Positions 11,457 through 22,423 of a DNA stretch of 64,000 bases are shown here, piece by piece. The stretch is from Gigaspora margarita (Eukaryota > Glomeromycota > Glomeromycetes > Diversisporales > Gigasporaceae). Made by a program: the position numbers and the translations under genes. The stretch lies in assembly GCA_009809945.1 (NCBI GenBank), contig WTPW01000662.1:215142-279141 (forward strand), written 5' to 3'. Numbering within the stretch: position 1 is the first letter of the stretch; each line of letters opens with the position of its first letter. Under the pieces are notes generated by a model that was not told the origin of the DNA, ran no database searches, and was given only the letters and a program-made list of their open reading frames with translations.

Positions 11457-13149
11457 TTTGCTATATTTTTTTTTCTTGCTAAAATGAAGATAATGGATCG
11501 ATTTAATAATTAATTTTAACGGTTAATCATATTTGGTACACAATTAATTATTGAGGTTAACAATCTTTAATTATTGACCAATAAAAATTCACAAAGATCA
11601 CGAAATGATCTACAAAAATAAGCCAATCACAGCGAAAGCCCGCTATGCTTTATAGATCACCTCATATACTGAAAGATCTTTGGAGTTGTATCTTTAAGCG
11701 TCAATTCATAGAATGTATATGCTGTGGATGGGTATGGAATTTAAGTGGATTTGGAATTTCCTGGTTAAATTAGTGTTAGAGTTAGGGTGTACATATGATG
11801 AAATCAACCCTAATATGGGGTTTTATATTCACCCTGTCGAATTATACCATTGAGAAAAAAGATGCTAAAATTATGACGTTTATCATTAAATGATATAGAT
11901 TATAGTAAGTTTCGTAATAAAATGTAAATTTTCCGTCAAGAAATAACTGCTAACGAAAATTTCTGAATTGAATAAATATTGTACGTCAGAACGGAATTTT
12001 GGTATATTAGGATCAAATTAGGTAGATTCTAAATATTCTAAAGTTGAACCGAAATTTTAAATCTGATCAAATCGTTAAAGAATTTCGAACTTAAAGTTTA
12101 TCCTGAATCCACTTTAACGTAGGATCAATTTTAAAATTTAAAGTGTTTAAATTTAATTTTAAACAGTAGTATATTGTGCATACATTCTAGCTAAACTAAT
12201 TATTACAACTGTGATTATTAGGATGACAGCTATTTCTGCAAAGTAATTTTTGACTTTTACCTTTGAAATGATCTATATTATCTATTTGGATATTAATTGC
12301 ACATGTAAGCGCTCTCACATTTAAAATATTTGAAGAAAATATTATTTAATTCGTGTTAGGCCATAACGAAAAAATTTTTAGCACATGTAGCAGAAGACCG
12401 TATGCTATCTGTTTGAGGAACAAAGCATTTGGAGCTACTGGAACCTTTTTTGGCTTCTTTATAGTTAAAGTCATAAGACTCTATCTGGAAGATTAGCTAT
12501 TGAAACTTAAACTTAATTAAGAAATTGATTAGTGACGATTTGTTTTGCCGCAACTGGATTGAAAAAGCTTCGCTTTGTACAAATTTCTAATTATTAAACA
12601 AATGATTGTGGAGCTAATTTGAGGGCTAATCTTCAAGAACAACTATTCACTCCTGACTTTTATATGAATACAAATATGCACATTGAACAAAGTGGTGAAT
12701 AGTTATGTAATGATTTATATCGAAAATATGGAAAACATTTAGCAATGAATATTATTTGATAATCGATCAAGGATAGAATCTCCAAAAGTTAGGTAACTCT
12801 TTACTTATATTGCTTTTTTTAAATATCTCAATATAATCCTAATAATAATCTACGGGTGATAAGAAGCATTAGATCGATTATGGGATAACGGTAATCGGAT
12901 CATGATTTTACGATTGCACGGTTAAAGTAAACTAATAATATTATATACAAAACTTTATTAGAAGAAGGATATGAAAAGTATAGTATTTTTATTATTTTAA
13001 CGTCTTAAGCAGTATAGCTAGTATAACTAATAGATAATTTGTACATACAAAATTTGTCTTGTGCTTTGCTTATGTAATAAGTGTGACTTTGCATAGAAGA
13101 ATTTATTTCAATTCTACAATCTTTATAATTAAAATAAAAAGTTTTATTA
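11457..13149. other. No gene recognised
   Basis: AT-rich DNA without long ORFs. The segment 12390-12790 has a slightly more coding-like composition on the plus strand (an LFTPDFYMNTNMHIEQSG frame near 12640) but is full of stops. It may be a very old gene remnant of unknown kind. Confidence 0.4.
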
Positions 13150-13330
13150 AGTTTAATCTAGTGTTTCAAATCGAAAATTGAAAAAATCGATAGTTGAAAA
13201 TTGATTAATTGATTAGCTATAATCTATCAACTAATTGATTAATCGATTAATCAAAACTTATTAATCGATTTAGTTTCAACTAGTTGTCAACTGAAAAAAA
13301 TAATTAACCAATCGATCAATTGAAAAATTT
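13150..13330. repeat. TTGATTAATCGATT-type simple array
   Basis: An irregular run of ATTGATTAATCGATTAG-like units with many self-complementary steps. The same sequence style forms longer arrays at 56600-56810 and 58067-58470. Confidence 0.75.
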
Positions 13331-13411
13331 TGACAATTTGTAAATACTATTTATTCCCCGGGACGGTGGGAATAATGAAATATTTCCCTGGCACGATGGA
13401 ATAAATGAGTT

Positions 13412-13606
13412 ATTCCCTGTCTCATTATGATCGCATGACGGGAATTACATTTTATTAATCACAACTTTTATTGCAAATTTTTGTCTTTTTTTCTTATTTG
13501 TTATCCCTCGGGTGATAATAAATAAGAAAAAAAATAAAAAAATTTGTGAAAATATTATGATTAATAACACGTAAATCCCGTCATACGATCATATTGAGAA
13601 GGGGAA
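13412..13606. repeat. Hairpin MITE around 13508
   Basis: ATTCCCTGTCTCATTATGATC on the left pairs with GATCATATTGAGAAGGGGAAT on the right, and the arms continue inward to a CCCTCGGG centre near 13508. It is a short foldback without coding content. Confidence 0.75.
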
Positions 13607-14169
13607 TGACACACAAGTTTAACATAGTTGCATTGTTGAAGATAAAAATTTCAATTTTTGAAAAGCATTCTTCATCATAGTACAGGCAATGAAAAATACT
13701 GGGGTTATCACTTAATCAACTCAAATCAATGTCGATTAAATTAAAATATCGAGGGTAATTATTATGTAACAATAATAAAAAAAAAAATATAATACAATAT
13801 GATAATCAAATAAAACAAATCATACAGCAACAATAATGTTTTCGTCATTTCGCAATTTAAGTCAGTTTCAATTTGACTTAAGTTATTTTTAAATTTTGAA
13901 ACGACATACGTTAGGCAACACAAAGTTTATTTTTCATTTTGCATAATCTGTTCGATTTTTTTTTAATTTTATTTTATTTAATTTTTTAATTTACTGTAAA
14001 TTAATAGATTCATGTCACATCTCGGTAATTAAGGTCACCATCAGGAGACACCGGGCAATTTATAGAAAAAAATTAAATAGCAAAAATGAAATAATTACTA
14101 CATTTGAAAACTTAAAAAAAATATATATATTTTTCGAAAAAATTGGGTCAACAGGTTAAAAATTAACTT

Positions 14170-15115
14170 TGCGTAGCCTGATAGATGTAATCTTGAAAGC
14201 AATAGGATTGGATCAGAAAAAGTAAAGAACTGAATATGCATTTAACAAGATCACTATATGAACTTTTTGAAACTTTGATTTAATAATATTGGATCAGGAG
14301 AAAGAAAGCATTAATAGATGAACTTTGCCGTATATTAAAAGTAAATAGACAGGTGACAAAGTGGTAGCAGAAAAATTCGCGGTGACTTGATCGTCGATCA
14401 CTTCCGACCGGTTAATACAAATTACGTATTATGTTGAAACGATTATAAATTTTTTAAACGTGACAAATAATCTTCTCAACATAATATGTAATTTGGTTTA
14501 TCAGGTCGGAAGTGGTTGGCGATCACGTCACCGCGAATTTTTTCTGCTACCACTTTGTCATTTAAACAGATTCGGATCAGAGGAAGAAATGTCCTTTACA
14601 TGGAAACCAACTAAATGATTTGGATTATTGAGTTAATAAACTTAGAATAGAAAGAGAATGCGCATTAGTAAAAGCGCTTTGCAAAACACTACTCTAAAAG
14701 AATTAAATCTTTTATACAATATTATTAGATCAGTAGAAGTATTGGTAGGTGCACTTTTAAGAATACCACAATGACTTTTTTGAATCCTGAAAATAGTAAA
14801 ACTAAATCAGAAAAAACAAATAAATTAATAATGCATTTAAAAGATCACCATGCTGACTTCAATGAACCTTGAAAACAATAGAACTAGATTAGAAAAAGTA
14901 AAGACATTAGCAAATCACCATATTGATTCTTTGAGTCTTTCGAGATAATAATATTGGATCAGAAGTGTGAAAAATACTAGTAGATGCATTCTCAAGAACA
15001 TCACATCGAAAATTTTGAATATTGAAGTAATAAGCTTAAAGAAAGTCATTACCAGATCTACATTGAATTTTAGATGTTTGCAATAATATTGACTATATAG
15101 ATTAGATAGAAGAGA
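14170..15115 (+). repeat. Degenerate tandem repeats, about 70-100 bp
   Basis: Loosely repeated blocks share ATATTGGATCAGAA, AGATGCATTTTCAAGA, ATCACCATATTGA-CTTT and AACTAGATTAGAAAAAGTAAAGA. At least six blocks can be seen, interrupted by the MITE at 14353-14561. They look like a decayed minisatellite. Confidence 0.55.
14353..14561. mobile_element. MITE, 209 bp, hAT-like
   Basis: The inverted ends GTGACAAAGTGGTAGCAG...CTGCTACCACTTTGTCAT continue into GAAAAATTCGCGGTGAC. Flanks ATAGACAG and TTAAACAG agree at 6 of 8 bases, which would fit an 8-bp target duplication. The interior is a second small foldback (ATTACGTATTATGTTGA / TCAACATAATATGTAAT). Confidence 0.75.
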
Positions 15116-15360
15116 TGGCATAATAAAGGGTTTGTTCTTTCGCTAGGAAACTTCATCTTTCGCAAAGTTTCTTTAGGAGTTTCTTTATTTTACAAAATTT
15201 GTTTCATCTATAGATATACATTTTTACTATAAATTTATCACATATTTAGTAACACGATAAAATATTCATAAGGATGCTAATTGTGGAAATATAGCTATAT
15301 CAGGAATAATCTGAAAGCAAATCGCGATATATTAATAAAATTCATGTATATTTAGTACAA

Positions 15361-15597
15361 ACGTACATACGTACGTACGTACATAATTTCAAAATAAGTT
15401 TATTTAGTAACGCATACATCTTATTATTGAATCAATCATAAATTTCGATCTACAGCATTCCTGTAAAAAAAGATAGGAGTGGATTAATAAAAATAAGCAA
15501 CACGCACCATAAAACCTAATACAAATCAATAAAGACTATTGCTACGTACGTAAACAAATCAATAAAGACTATTGCTACGTACGTAAGAGACATTTAG
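15361..15597 (+). repeat. ACGT runs and 33-bp tandem duplication
   Basis: ACGTACGTACGTACAT lies at 15368-15385. At about 15530-15597 a block AATCAATAAAGACTATTG plus CTACGTACGTAA is present twice in tandem. Confidence 0.8.
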
Positions 15598-16133
15598 ATT
15601 ATTTTGGCAAATATGTTACTCGATGATCAACTACCATAAACTCGATTTTAAGAATTACAAGACATGTTACACCAACATTCAAAGAAGGAAAACAATAAGA
15701 TAAATGCAACCTAAATTGATACAAATTTCAATATCAGATATAATAAAATGTTTTTACGAAGATCTTCGTTTTAATCAAAGAGGAAAGGTGCGGATCACTA
15801 GAAAAACAAAACCCAATAGCAAATTAAGCATATGACCATTTGCACCCACAATCGGAAATGATGAGTTTTAGCGTAAAAAAAATTGGAAACTTTAAATAAA
15901 AATGGTTAAATTTATTTATACAATGAGATTTTAGTGGAACTTAAGCGTTAAGTTTATTTCACAAATAATATAATGCCACGAATTCTAGTAATTACGATCT
16001 TTCTAATTTTTTTCTTTTTCTGTTTTTTTTTTGCTTTTCTTTCATTGCCTTATTCTCATGATACCCTGAATGCATAGATAACTGAAGTGTTACATAAACA
16101 CTTTCTTCTTATTTAACATATAATTGTGTCAAA

Positions 16134-17620
16134 ATATCAAATACAAAAAGCAATAATAGCTCATCAGATGTAATAATTCATGTCACTAATGCTTTTAGCA
16201 ATATGAATATTATTGATTGTCAGAAACTAGTCGATCTTAATGATCTAAATGAAACATTTTGGCTTGGTTATTGTTACGAATATGGGATTGGTGTTAAAAA
16301 TGATGAATATGAAGCATTCAAGCATTATAATGCATCTGCGGAAACGGGTGATTCTAACGGGATTTATCAAGTTGGTCAATGTTATTATTTAGGGATTGGA
16401 ATTAAAAAAGATAAATATAAAGCATTTCTACATTATCGAAAATCAGCTGAGGCAAGAAATTCTATTGGAATTTGGAAAACTGCCATATGTTACTTCTATG
16501 GAGTTGGTGTTGAGAAAAACATTGCTGAATACTATAACTGGTTTAAAAAGTAAGTTAATTTCCCAAAATATTTGTAGCTATACATTTAAAAATAGAAATT
16601 TAATTTTTTTCTTAAAATCTTTTAATTCTTTAGGGAGTAAGTCTGATGATTAATTCTTAGCATAATAATATTTTTTTTGACAATAGCTCATAATTATTAT
16701 TTAAAACAAATAATTTAAAATCAATTTATTTGCGTAAATTTGCCTGTGAGTATAATAATATATGTGTTTAAAACAAGCAATTTCAAGATTATAAATATAT
16801 AATTTCACTTCATTCATGTTAATTTAGTGAGTAAGTATAAAGATCATTTATTATTAAAACATTTAAAATAAACTTATTTAAGTTTACAAAATTTTAATAA
16901 TTAGAAAGTAAGTATAAAGAACGTTTTGTTAATATTTGCTTGTAATAAAATCTTAAAGCTCATGTAAATTTAACTTCATTTAGTAAGTGAGTATGAATAA
17001 CATTTGTTAATCTATGTGATTAAACAAAGATATCTAAATTCTCAAATATTTAATTTAATTTGGTTCACATTAATTTAGGGAGTAAGTATATAGAGCATTC
17101 ATTAATATATGCATTTAAAGCAAGCTATACAAAGTCATGAATGTTGAATTTTATTTTATTCTTGCTAATTTAGTGAGTGAGTACAAAGATCATTTATTAA
17201 TATACGTATATTTAAATAAATTATTTTAATTTATAAATATTAATTTCATTTTATTTAATCAATAAGCCTGTGAGTTTAAAGAAGTTTTATTATTTTATTG
17301 GGTGAGTATAAAAACCTTTAGACAATATATAAAATAATTCTATAAGTACTTAATTTTATTTTTATTCAAATTAATTTAGTGGGTGAGTATAAAGTATAAT
17401 TATTAATCAATGAATTTAAAATGTGCCATAGAGTAATTACAGAATTTATTTATATTGATTTAGTCGGTGAGCAACAGTTTATTTTAAATATCAAAAAAAA
17501 AAAATTAATGCAAAGTATCTAATATGAAAAATAATGCAATTAATATTAATAAAGATGTGATTTCTATGGAAAATGTGCGCATTGTAATAAAAATAATACA
17601 ACCAGAGCTTGGTGTCAGAC
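16134..17620 (+). pseudogene. First copy of the Sel1 exon and intron array
   Basis: This block is a near copy of 17760-19466. The Sel1 exon ends at the same donor (TTTAAAAA then gtaagtt at 16550). The position of the second copy's ATG (17760) reads ATA here, so an open frame starts only at 16203. In the following array, microexon-like sites remain at 16634, 16828, 16905, 16984, 17079, 17174, 17277, 17380 and 17464. One acceptor is lost (TTTG instead of TTAG before CCT near 16743), and about 200 bases spanning three units are missing near 17310. The last 240 bases are identical to copy 2, while the 5' part differs by several percent. The copy stops abruptly inside the kinase exon at sequencing-adapter sequence. 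It is either a real decayed duplicate or a second allele joined wrongly. Confidence 0.65.
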
Positions 17621-17643
17621 CTGTCTCTTATACACATCTAGAN
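17621..17643. other. Nextera mate-pair linker left in the assembly
   Basis: CTGTCTCTTATACACATCT at 17621-17639 is exactly the 19-base Tn5 mosaic-end sequence used in Nextera libraries. It is followed by AGA, the start of its own reverse complement as in the mate-pair circularisation linker, then an N and a poly-T run. The sequence on both sides is a duplicated block. This is not fungal DNA, and the join it marks should not be trusted. Confidence 0.95.
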
Positions 17644-17759
17644 TTTTTTTTTTTTTTTGCTTTTCTTTCATTACCTTATTCTCATCATACCCTGAATGCA
17701 TAAATAACTGAAGTGTTACATAAACACTTTCTTCTTATTTAACATATAATTGTGTCAAA

Positions 17760-20747
17760 ATGTCAAATACAAAAAGCAATAATAGCTCATCAGATGTAAT
17801 TATTCATGTCACTAATGCTTTTAGCGATATGAATGATATTGATTGTCAGAAATTAGTCGATCTTAATGATCCAAATGAAACATTTTGGCTTGGTTATTGT
17901 TACGAATATGGGATTGGTGTTAAAAAGGATGAATATGAAGCATTCAAGCATTATAATGCATCTGCGGAAACGGGTGATTCTAACGGAATTTATCAAGTTG
18001 GTCAATGTTATTATTTAGGGATTGGAGTTGAAAAAGATAAATATAAAGCATTTCTACATTATCGAAAATCAGCTGAGGCAGGAAATTCTAATGGAATTTG
18101 GAAAACTGCCATATGTTACTTCTATGGAGTTGGTGTTGAGAAAAACATTGCTGAATACTATAACTGGTTTAGAAAGTAAGTTAATTTCCCAAAAGTATTT
18201 GTAGCTATACATTTAAAAATAGAAATTTAATTTTTTCTTAAAATCTTTTAATTCTTTAGGGAGTAAGTCTGATGATTAACTATTAGCATAATATCATTTT
18301 TTTGGCAATAGCTCATAATTATTATTTAAAACAAATAATTTAAAATCAATTTATTTGCGTAAATTAGCCTGTGAGTATAATAATATATGTGTTTAAAACA
18401 TGCAATTTCAAGATTATAAATATATAATTTCATTTCATTCATGTTAATTTAGTGAGTATGTATAAAGATCATTTATTAATAAAATATTTAAAGTAAACTT
18501 ATTTAAGTTTACAAAATTTTGATAATTAGAAAGTAAGTATAAAGAATGTTTTGTTAATATTTGCTTGTATAAAATCTTAAAGCTTATGTAAATTTAATTT
18601 TCATTTAGTAAGTGAGTATGAATAACATTTGTTAATCTATGTGATTAAAAAAGATATCTAAATTCTCAAATATTTAATTTAATTTGGTTCACATTAACTT
18701 AGGGAGTAAGTATATAGAGCATTCATTAATATATGCATTTAAAGCAAGCTATACAAAATCATGAATGTTGAATTTTATTTTATTATTGCTAATTTAGTGA
18801 GTGAGTACAAAGATCATCTATTAATATACGTATATTTAAATAAATTATTTTAATTTATAAATATTAATTTCATTTTATTTTAATCAATAAGCCTGTGAGT
18901 TTAAAGAAATTTTATTATTTTACATATTTAAAATAAGTTATTCAAGTTCATGGATATTTAATTTCATTTTAGTCGGTATGTATAATATGTATAAAGAGAA
19001 TTTATTAATCTGTAATGTATTTCCGTCAAGATACATGATTATTAATTCACGTTATTCATGCTATTTTAGTCAGTGAGTATAAACATTTGTTAATTGAAGT
19101 ATTTAAATGAGTAGTTAATGTGAATTAAATTCATTATTAATTTAGTGGGTGAGTATAAAAATCTTTAGCAAATATATTAAATAATTCTGCAATGTACTTA
19201 ATTTTATTTTTATTCAAATTAATTTAGTGGGTGAGTATAAAGTATAATTATTAATCAATGAATTTAAAATGTGCCATAGAGTAATTACAGAATTTATTTA
19301 TATTGATTTAGTCGGTGAGCAACAGTTTATTTTAAATATCAAAAAAAAAAAATTAATGCAAAGTATCTAATATGAAAAATAATGCAATTAATATTAATAA
19401 AGATGTGATTTCTATGGAAAATGTGCGCATTGTAATAAAAATAATACAACCAGAGCTTGGTGTCAGACGTGTGATCCAGATATAACAATTCTGGAGTGGG
19501 CAAGCGGAAATAAGGACATTGATAATTGTATTAAACAATTTCAGATTCGTACTTTTGAGTACGAAAATATAATTGAATGGATTCCATTTAATAGACTAGA
19601 TAATATTGAGGAAATTGGCAGAGGAGGATTTGGCACTGTATATTCTGCAGCCTGGTTAGATGGAACACGAAAAATTGTTTACGAAAATGGTAATTATATA
19701 AGGACACGTGAACTATCTAACATAGTTGCGCTCAAGAACTTGTATGATAACTTAAAAGAAGTAAGCTAATCATTGTTTATTCTACAATTTATTTAATTAT
19801 AATGAACTAATTTATGTAATTAAATTTATATAAAGTTTAATAATTTTATGAAATGTAAATGGCATGGAAAACGCCTCCAAGTCTTTGGATTGACTCTGAA
19901 TAAAGAGTCAAATGAATACATCATGGTATTTCAATATGCTAATCATGGAAGCCTTCATAAGTTTTTAAAAACGGAATTTCAAAATCTTACTTGGTATACT
20001 AAATTAAAAATACTAAAAGACATTTCAGATGATTTAAATAATATTCATTATGCAGGATATATTCATGCAGATTTGCATAGTGGTAATATTTTACTAGATC
20101 ATTGCAACAGTGAAGGTATACGATCTTACATAACGGACCTAGGATTATCTAAAAAGTATGACGATGGAGATGACATTTATGGAGTCATGCCATATATCGA
20201 TCCTAAAGTTTTGTCAGATCAAAATCAAAAACTTACACAAGCATCCGACATTTATAGTTTTGGTGTCATCATGACAGAGATGTCTACAGGACGAAGACCT
20301 TTCGATGGTGAAGAATTTGATATTGGACTTCTAATAAAAATTTGCAATGGATCGCGTCCAGGATTTGCCCCTGAAACACCTAGTTACTATGTTAAATTGG
20401 CAAACCAATGCATGAATTTTAAACCAGAAAAACGGCCTGCAGCAAGTGACATTTTAGAAAAACTTACTGAATGGGTTCAACTCATGGAAAGTACAGATGA
20501 AATATATGCAAATAATGTTAAAAGTCATTTCTTAGATGCCGATAAAATAGTTAAAACATTGCAAATTATTCCACCAAAACATCCAGATGTTATGTATATT
20601 AGTAAAAGAATTGACACGAAAAATATCAAGCGCAATTATATTGTGATAGATAGTGAAATCAAGTTACACTCCAGGGGCTTTTTTTTCAAAATTATGTTTT
20701 TTTTATCCTTCATTATATTATTTGGGTTCTTATTTTTATATTTCTAA
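17760..20747 (+). CDS. Sel1-repeat / zinc-ribbon / kinase fusion protein
   Basis: Proposed exons are 17760-18175, thirteen 3-base exons (see the array entry), 19403-19760 and 19836-20747. Together they give 1725 bases, 574 residues, with no stop. Residues about 40-139 hold nearly three Sel1 repeats (GYCYEYGIGVKKDEYEAFKH and two relatives), a helical scaffold for protein partners. A CX2CX9CX2C ribbon follows (CAHC...CQTC). Then comes a kinase domain with glycine loop EIGRGGFGTVY, lysine in VALK, catalytic loop HADLHSGN in place of HRDLKxxN, DLG for DFG, and YIDPKVL where APE is usual. The C-terminus is a hydrophobic stretch of some 20 residues ending FLFLYF, a possible membrane tail. Sel1-kinase fusions of this style are abundant in Rhizophagus. 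The kinase half is certain; the join to the Sel1 exon is inference from phase and splice sites. The variant APE and HRD motifs leave activity open. Confidence 0.75.
18176..19402 (+). other. Array of 14 introns and 13 three-base microexons
   Basis: Each unit is an acceptor (mostly TTTAG), three bases, then a donor (GTRAGT, with GTATGT twice, GTGAGC once). Microexons lie at 18260 GGA, 18368 CCT, 18453 TGA, 18530 AAA, 18609 TAA, 18703 GGA, 18798 TGA, 18892 CCT, 18973 TCG, 19070 TCA, 19146 TGG, 19228 TGG and 19312 TCG (first base given). Implied introns are 84, 105, 82, 74, 76, 91, 92, 91, 78, 94, 73, 79, 81 and 88 bases, the normal size for this fungus. All are in phase 2, so TGA and TAA are split and never read as stops. 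Units share GTGAGTATAAAGATCATTTA, ATTTAAAACAAG and ATTTAATTTCATTT-type sequence, so they arose by tandem duplication. Whether cells splice each one, skip them all or splice recursively cannot be told from DNA. Confidence 0.6.
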
Positions 20748-21465
20748 CTAGAACATAATTATACAGGTGGTTTCGTACCTGATTTTAATAATGGTTAGAA
20801 GTCATGTTGTATTTTATGATAATAATTTGGATAGTTTGTTGAATTAATGGATTTAATATTTCTGAGATAATTCAAGATAAACCACAAGTTAAATTTGGTC
20901 TAGAGATTTAGTTAATTTCTAATTAGGCCAGTCAAATGGATTCAATATTTTACATTACATTCCTCTCACAAAAGAGAGGAGAAAGAAAAAGAAATTATAT
21001 ACCGTATTCATATGAAAATAAATAAATTTTTGCAGCCAAATTTCTCATGATCTTGTGCATATGTAGATTCAATCACTATATCACGAGAATTTAGGTTGTA
21101 AATTATTTTTAGAGGAATACTGAAATGGATTTTAATTTTTACTTTACTTTTACGGAAAAGTATCGGATATTTACTCAAATTTTGGTCCAGCCTTGTTCAT
21201 CTTTTATACTCATTCATTTTCTCCGGAATCTTTCGGTCCCACATAAATTTCCGTCTTAACATATCTATTTTTGCTTAAGTGAGCAAAAAGATTTTAAACT
21301 CACATTTTGTTACGCAAAGCATACATTCCAATTTCATTGGTCGATTTAAAATGGTATAAATTATGTTATTAAGGGGAGTCATCCAACATTTTGATTGAAC
21401 TTTTTGGGAGGGGATAATTTTGTAACTATATTCTAATTTATTTTATTTTTATTTTGGATAAATTT
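20748..21465. other. Downstream spacer of the kinase gene
   Basis: No gene recognised. It is AT-rich, with a short purine-rich run (AAAAGAGAGGAGAAAGAAAAAG near 20968, shown only by position and style). The likely transcript end of the kinase gene lies here, but I see no decisive signal. Confidence 0.4.
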
Positions 21466-21660
21466 TGGTGCAGAGTGCGCACTGGTGCGCCCTATAGCAA
21501 CAAGTACAATCAATTATTAGGGTTTGGATTAGTTTTAGAATTAAATTTGGAATAGGGCTTAGGGTAAAATTGTGAGAGGAGTATTTTTATTAAAAATGCA
21601 ACAGGGATTACCCTAGTAAAATTTAGAGAAACATAAAAGGGTGCACACGGTGCAAATGCC
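21466..21660. mobile_element. MITE relic with GTGCAC ends
   Basis: The left end GGTGCAGAGTGCGCACTGG pairs imperfectly with GGGTGCACACGGTGCAAATG on the right. The interior has TTAGGGTTTGGATTAG and GCTTAGGGTAAAA. The ends and interior resemble 61480-61679, so both belong to one family. Confidence 0.55.
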
Positions 21661-21847
21661 CTTTTTTACATTTATATTTTATATTTATTTCTTTTTTATT
21701 TTTACTATTTTTTATATATTATTTTTATTTTATGTTTTTATATTTTCATTTTACCGGTGGGCCACCAAAGGGGTGATGTTAAGAAAATTAACTTCGAACG
21801 GCCACAATAATCGTCAGATTTCAAATATTCCTTGTTAATTATTATTT

Positions 21848-22081
21848 TTGAAAACTTTATCGAACTATCAGGAAGCATCACACATCATAAGAGTGTCCCG
21901 CTTTCTTGAACTTTTTATATTACAAGTTATGTATCAAATTAGAGAAGTCAAGCATTCCGCAATGAATGAGTTGGATGGACTTTACAGACTAGTTAAGAAC
22001 CGGTCCGAAACTATCCCGGATGAGATTATCGTACAATATGAAAGTCATTTCGATAACAAATCGGATTATTATTTATTATAA
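21848..22081 (+). CDS. Small hypothetical ORF, doubtful
   Basis: A 77-codon frame with balanced composition: RVSRFLELFILQV, then QIREVKHSAMNELDGLYRL and a polar tail. It is more protein-like than most short frames here. No domain recognised, no intron partner found, and the sequence upstream is T-rich. It could be the last exon of a lost gene. A perfect hairpin and poly-T run follow it. Confidence 0.25.
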   Translation: MKTLSNYQEASHIIRVSRFLELFILQVMYQIREVKHSAMNELDGLYRLVKNRSETIPDEIIVQYESHFDNKSDYYLL

Positions 22082-22139
22082 TTGTTAGGTACTCCGATTA
22101 ATAAGTTTAACTCAAAATTAGCAAACACTCTATTTTTGT

Positions 22140-22300
22140 TTTTTTTTTTTTTATTTTTTAATTAATGCATTCGGGTAACATTGGAGACCCCGAATGCATT
22201 AATATATAATACCAATATAAGACTACTATAATATTTTTAATTTTTTTATTTTTTTATTTTTTTTATTTTTTTTTTATTTTTTATTTTTTACATTAAGTTT
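22140..22300. repeat. Poly-T tracts and 15-bp hairpin
   Basis: ATTAATGCATTCGGG (22161-22175) and CCCGAATGCATTAAT (22188-22202) form a perfect stem with a 12-base loop. Poly-T and TTTTTATT runs lie on both sides. Confidence 0.85.
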
Positions 22301-22423
22301 ATCTAAAACTCTAGTTCTGATATCCCTTATGCTAAAAGATTTAATAATGCTATATCCAAAATATAAAATGCAAACAATTGCTACATTCAAATAGTTTATC
22401 GTTTACGTTACCTAATATTCCTA

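Noticed and set aside
18368-18611. TGA and TAA in the microexons taken as stops
   Set aside because: In phase 2 these triplets are split over two codons, so they do not terminate the frame.
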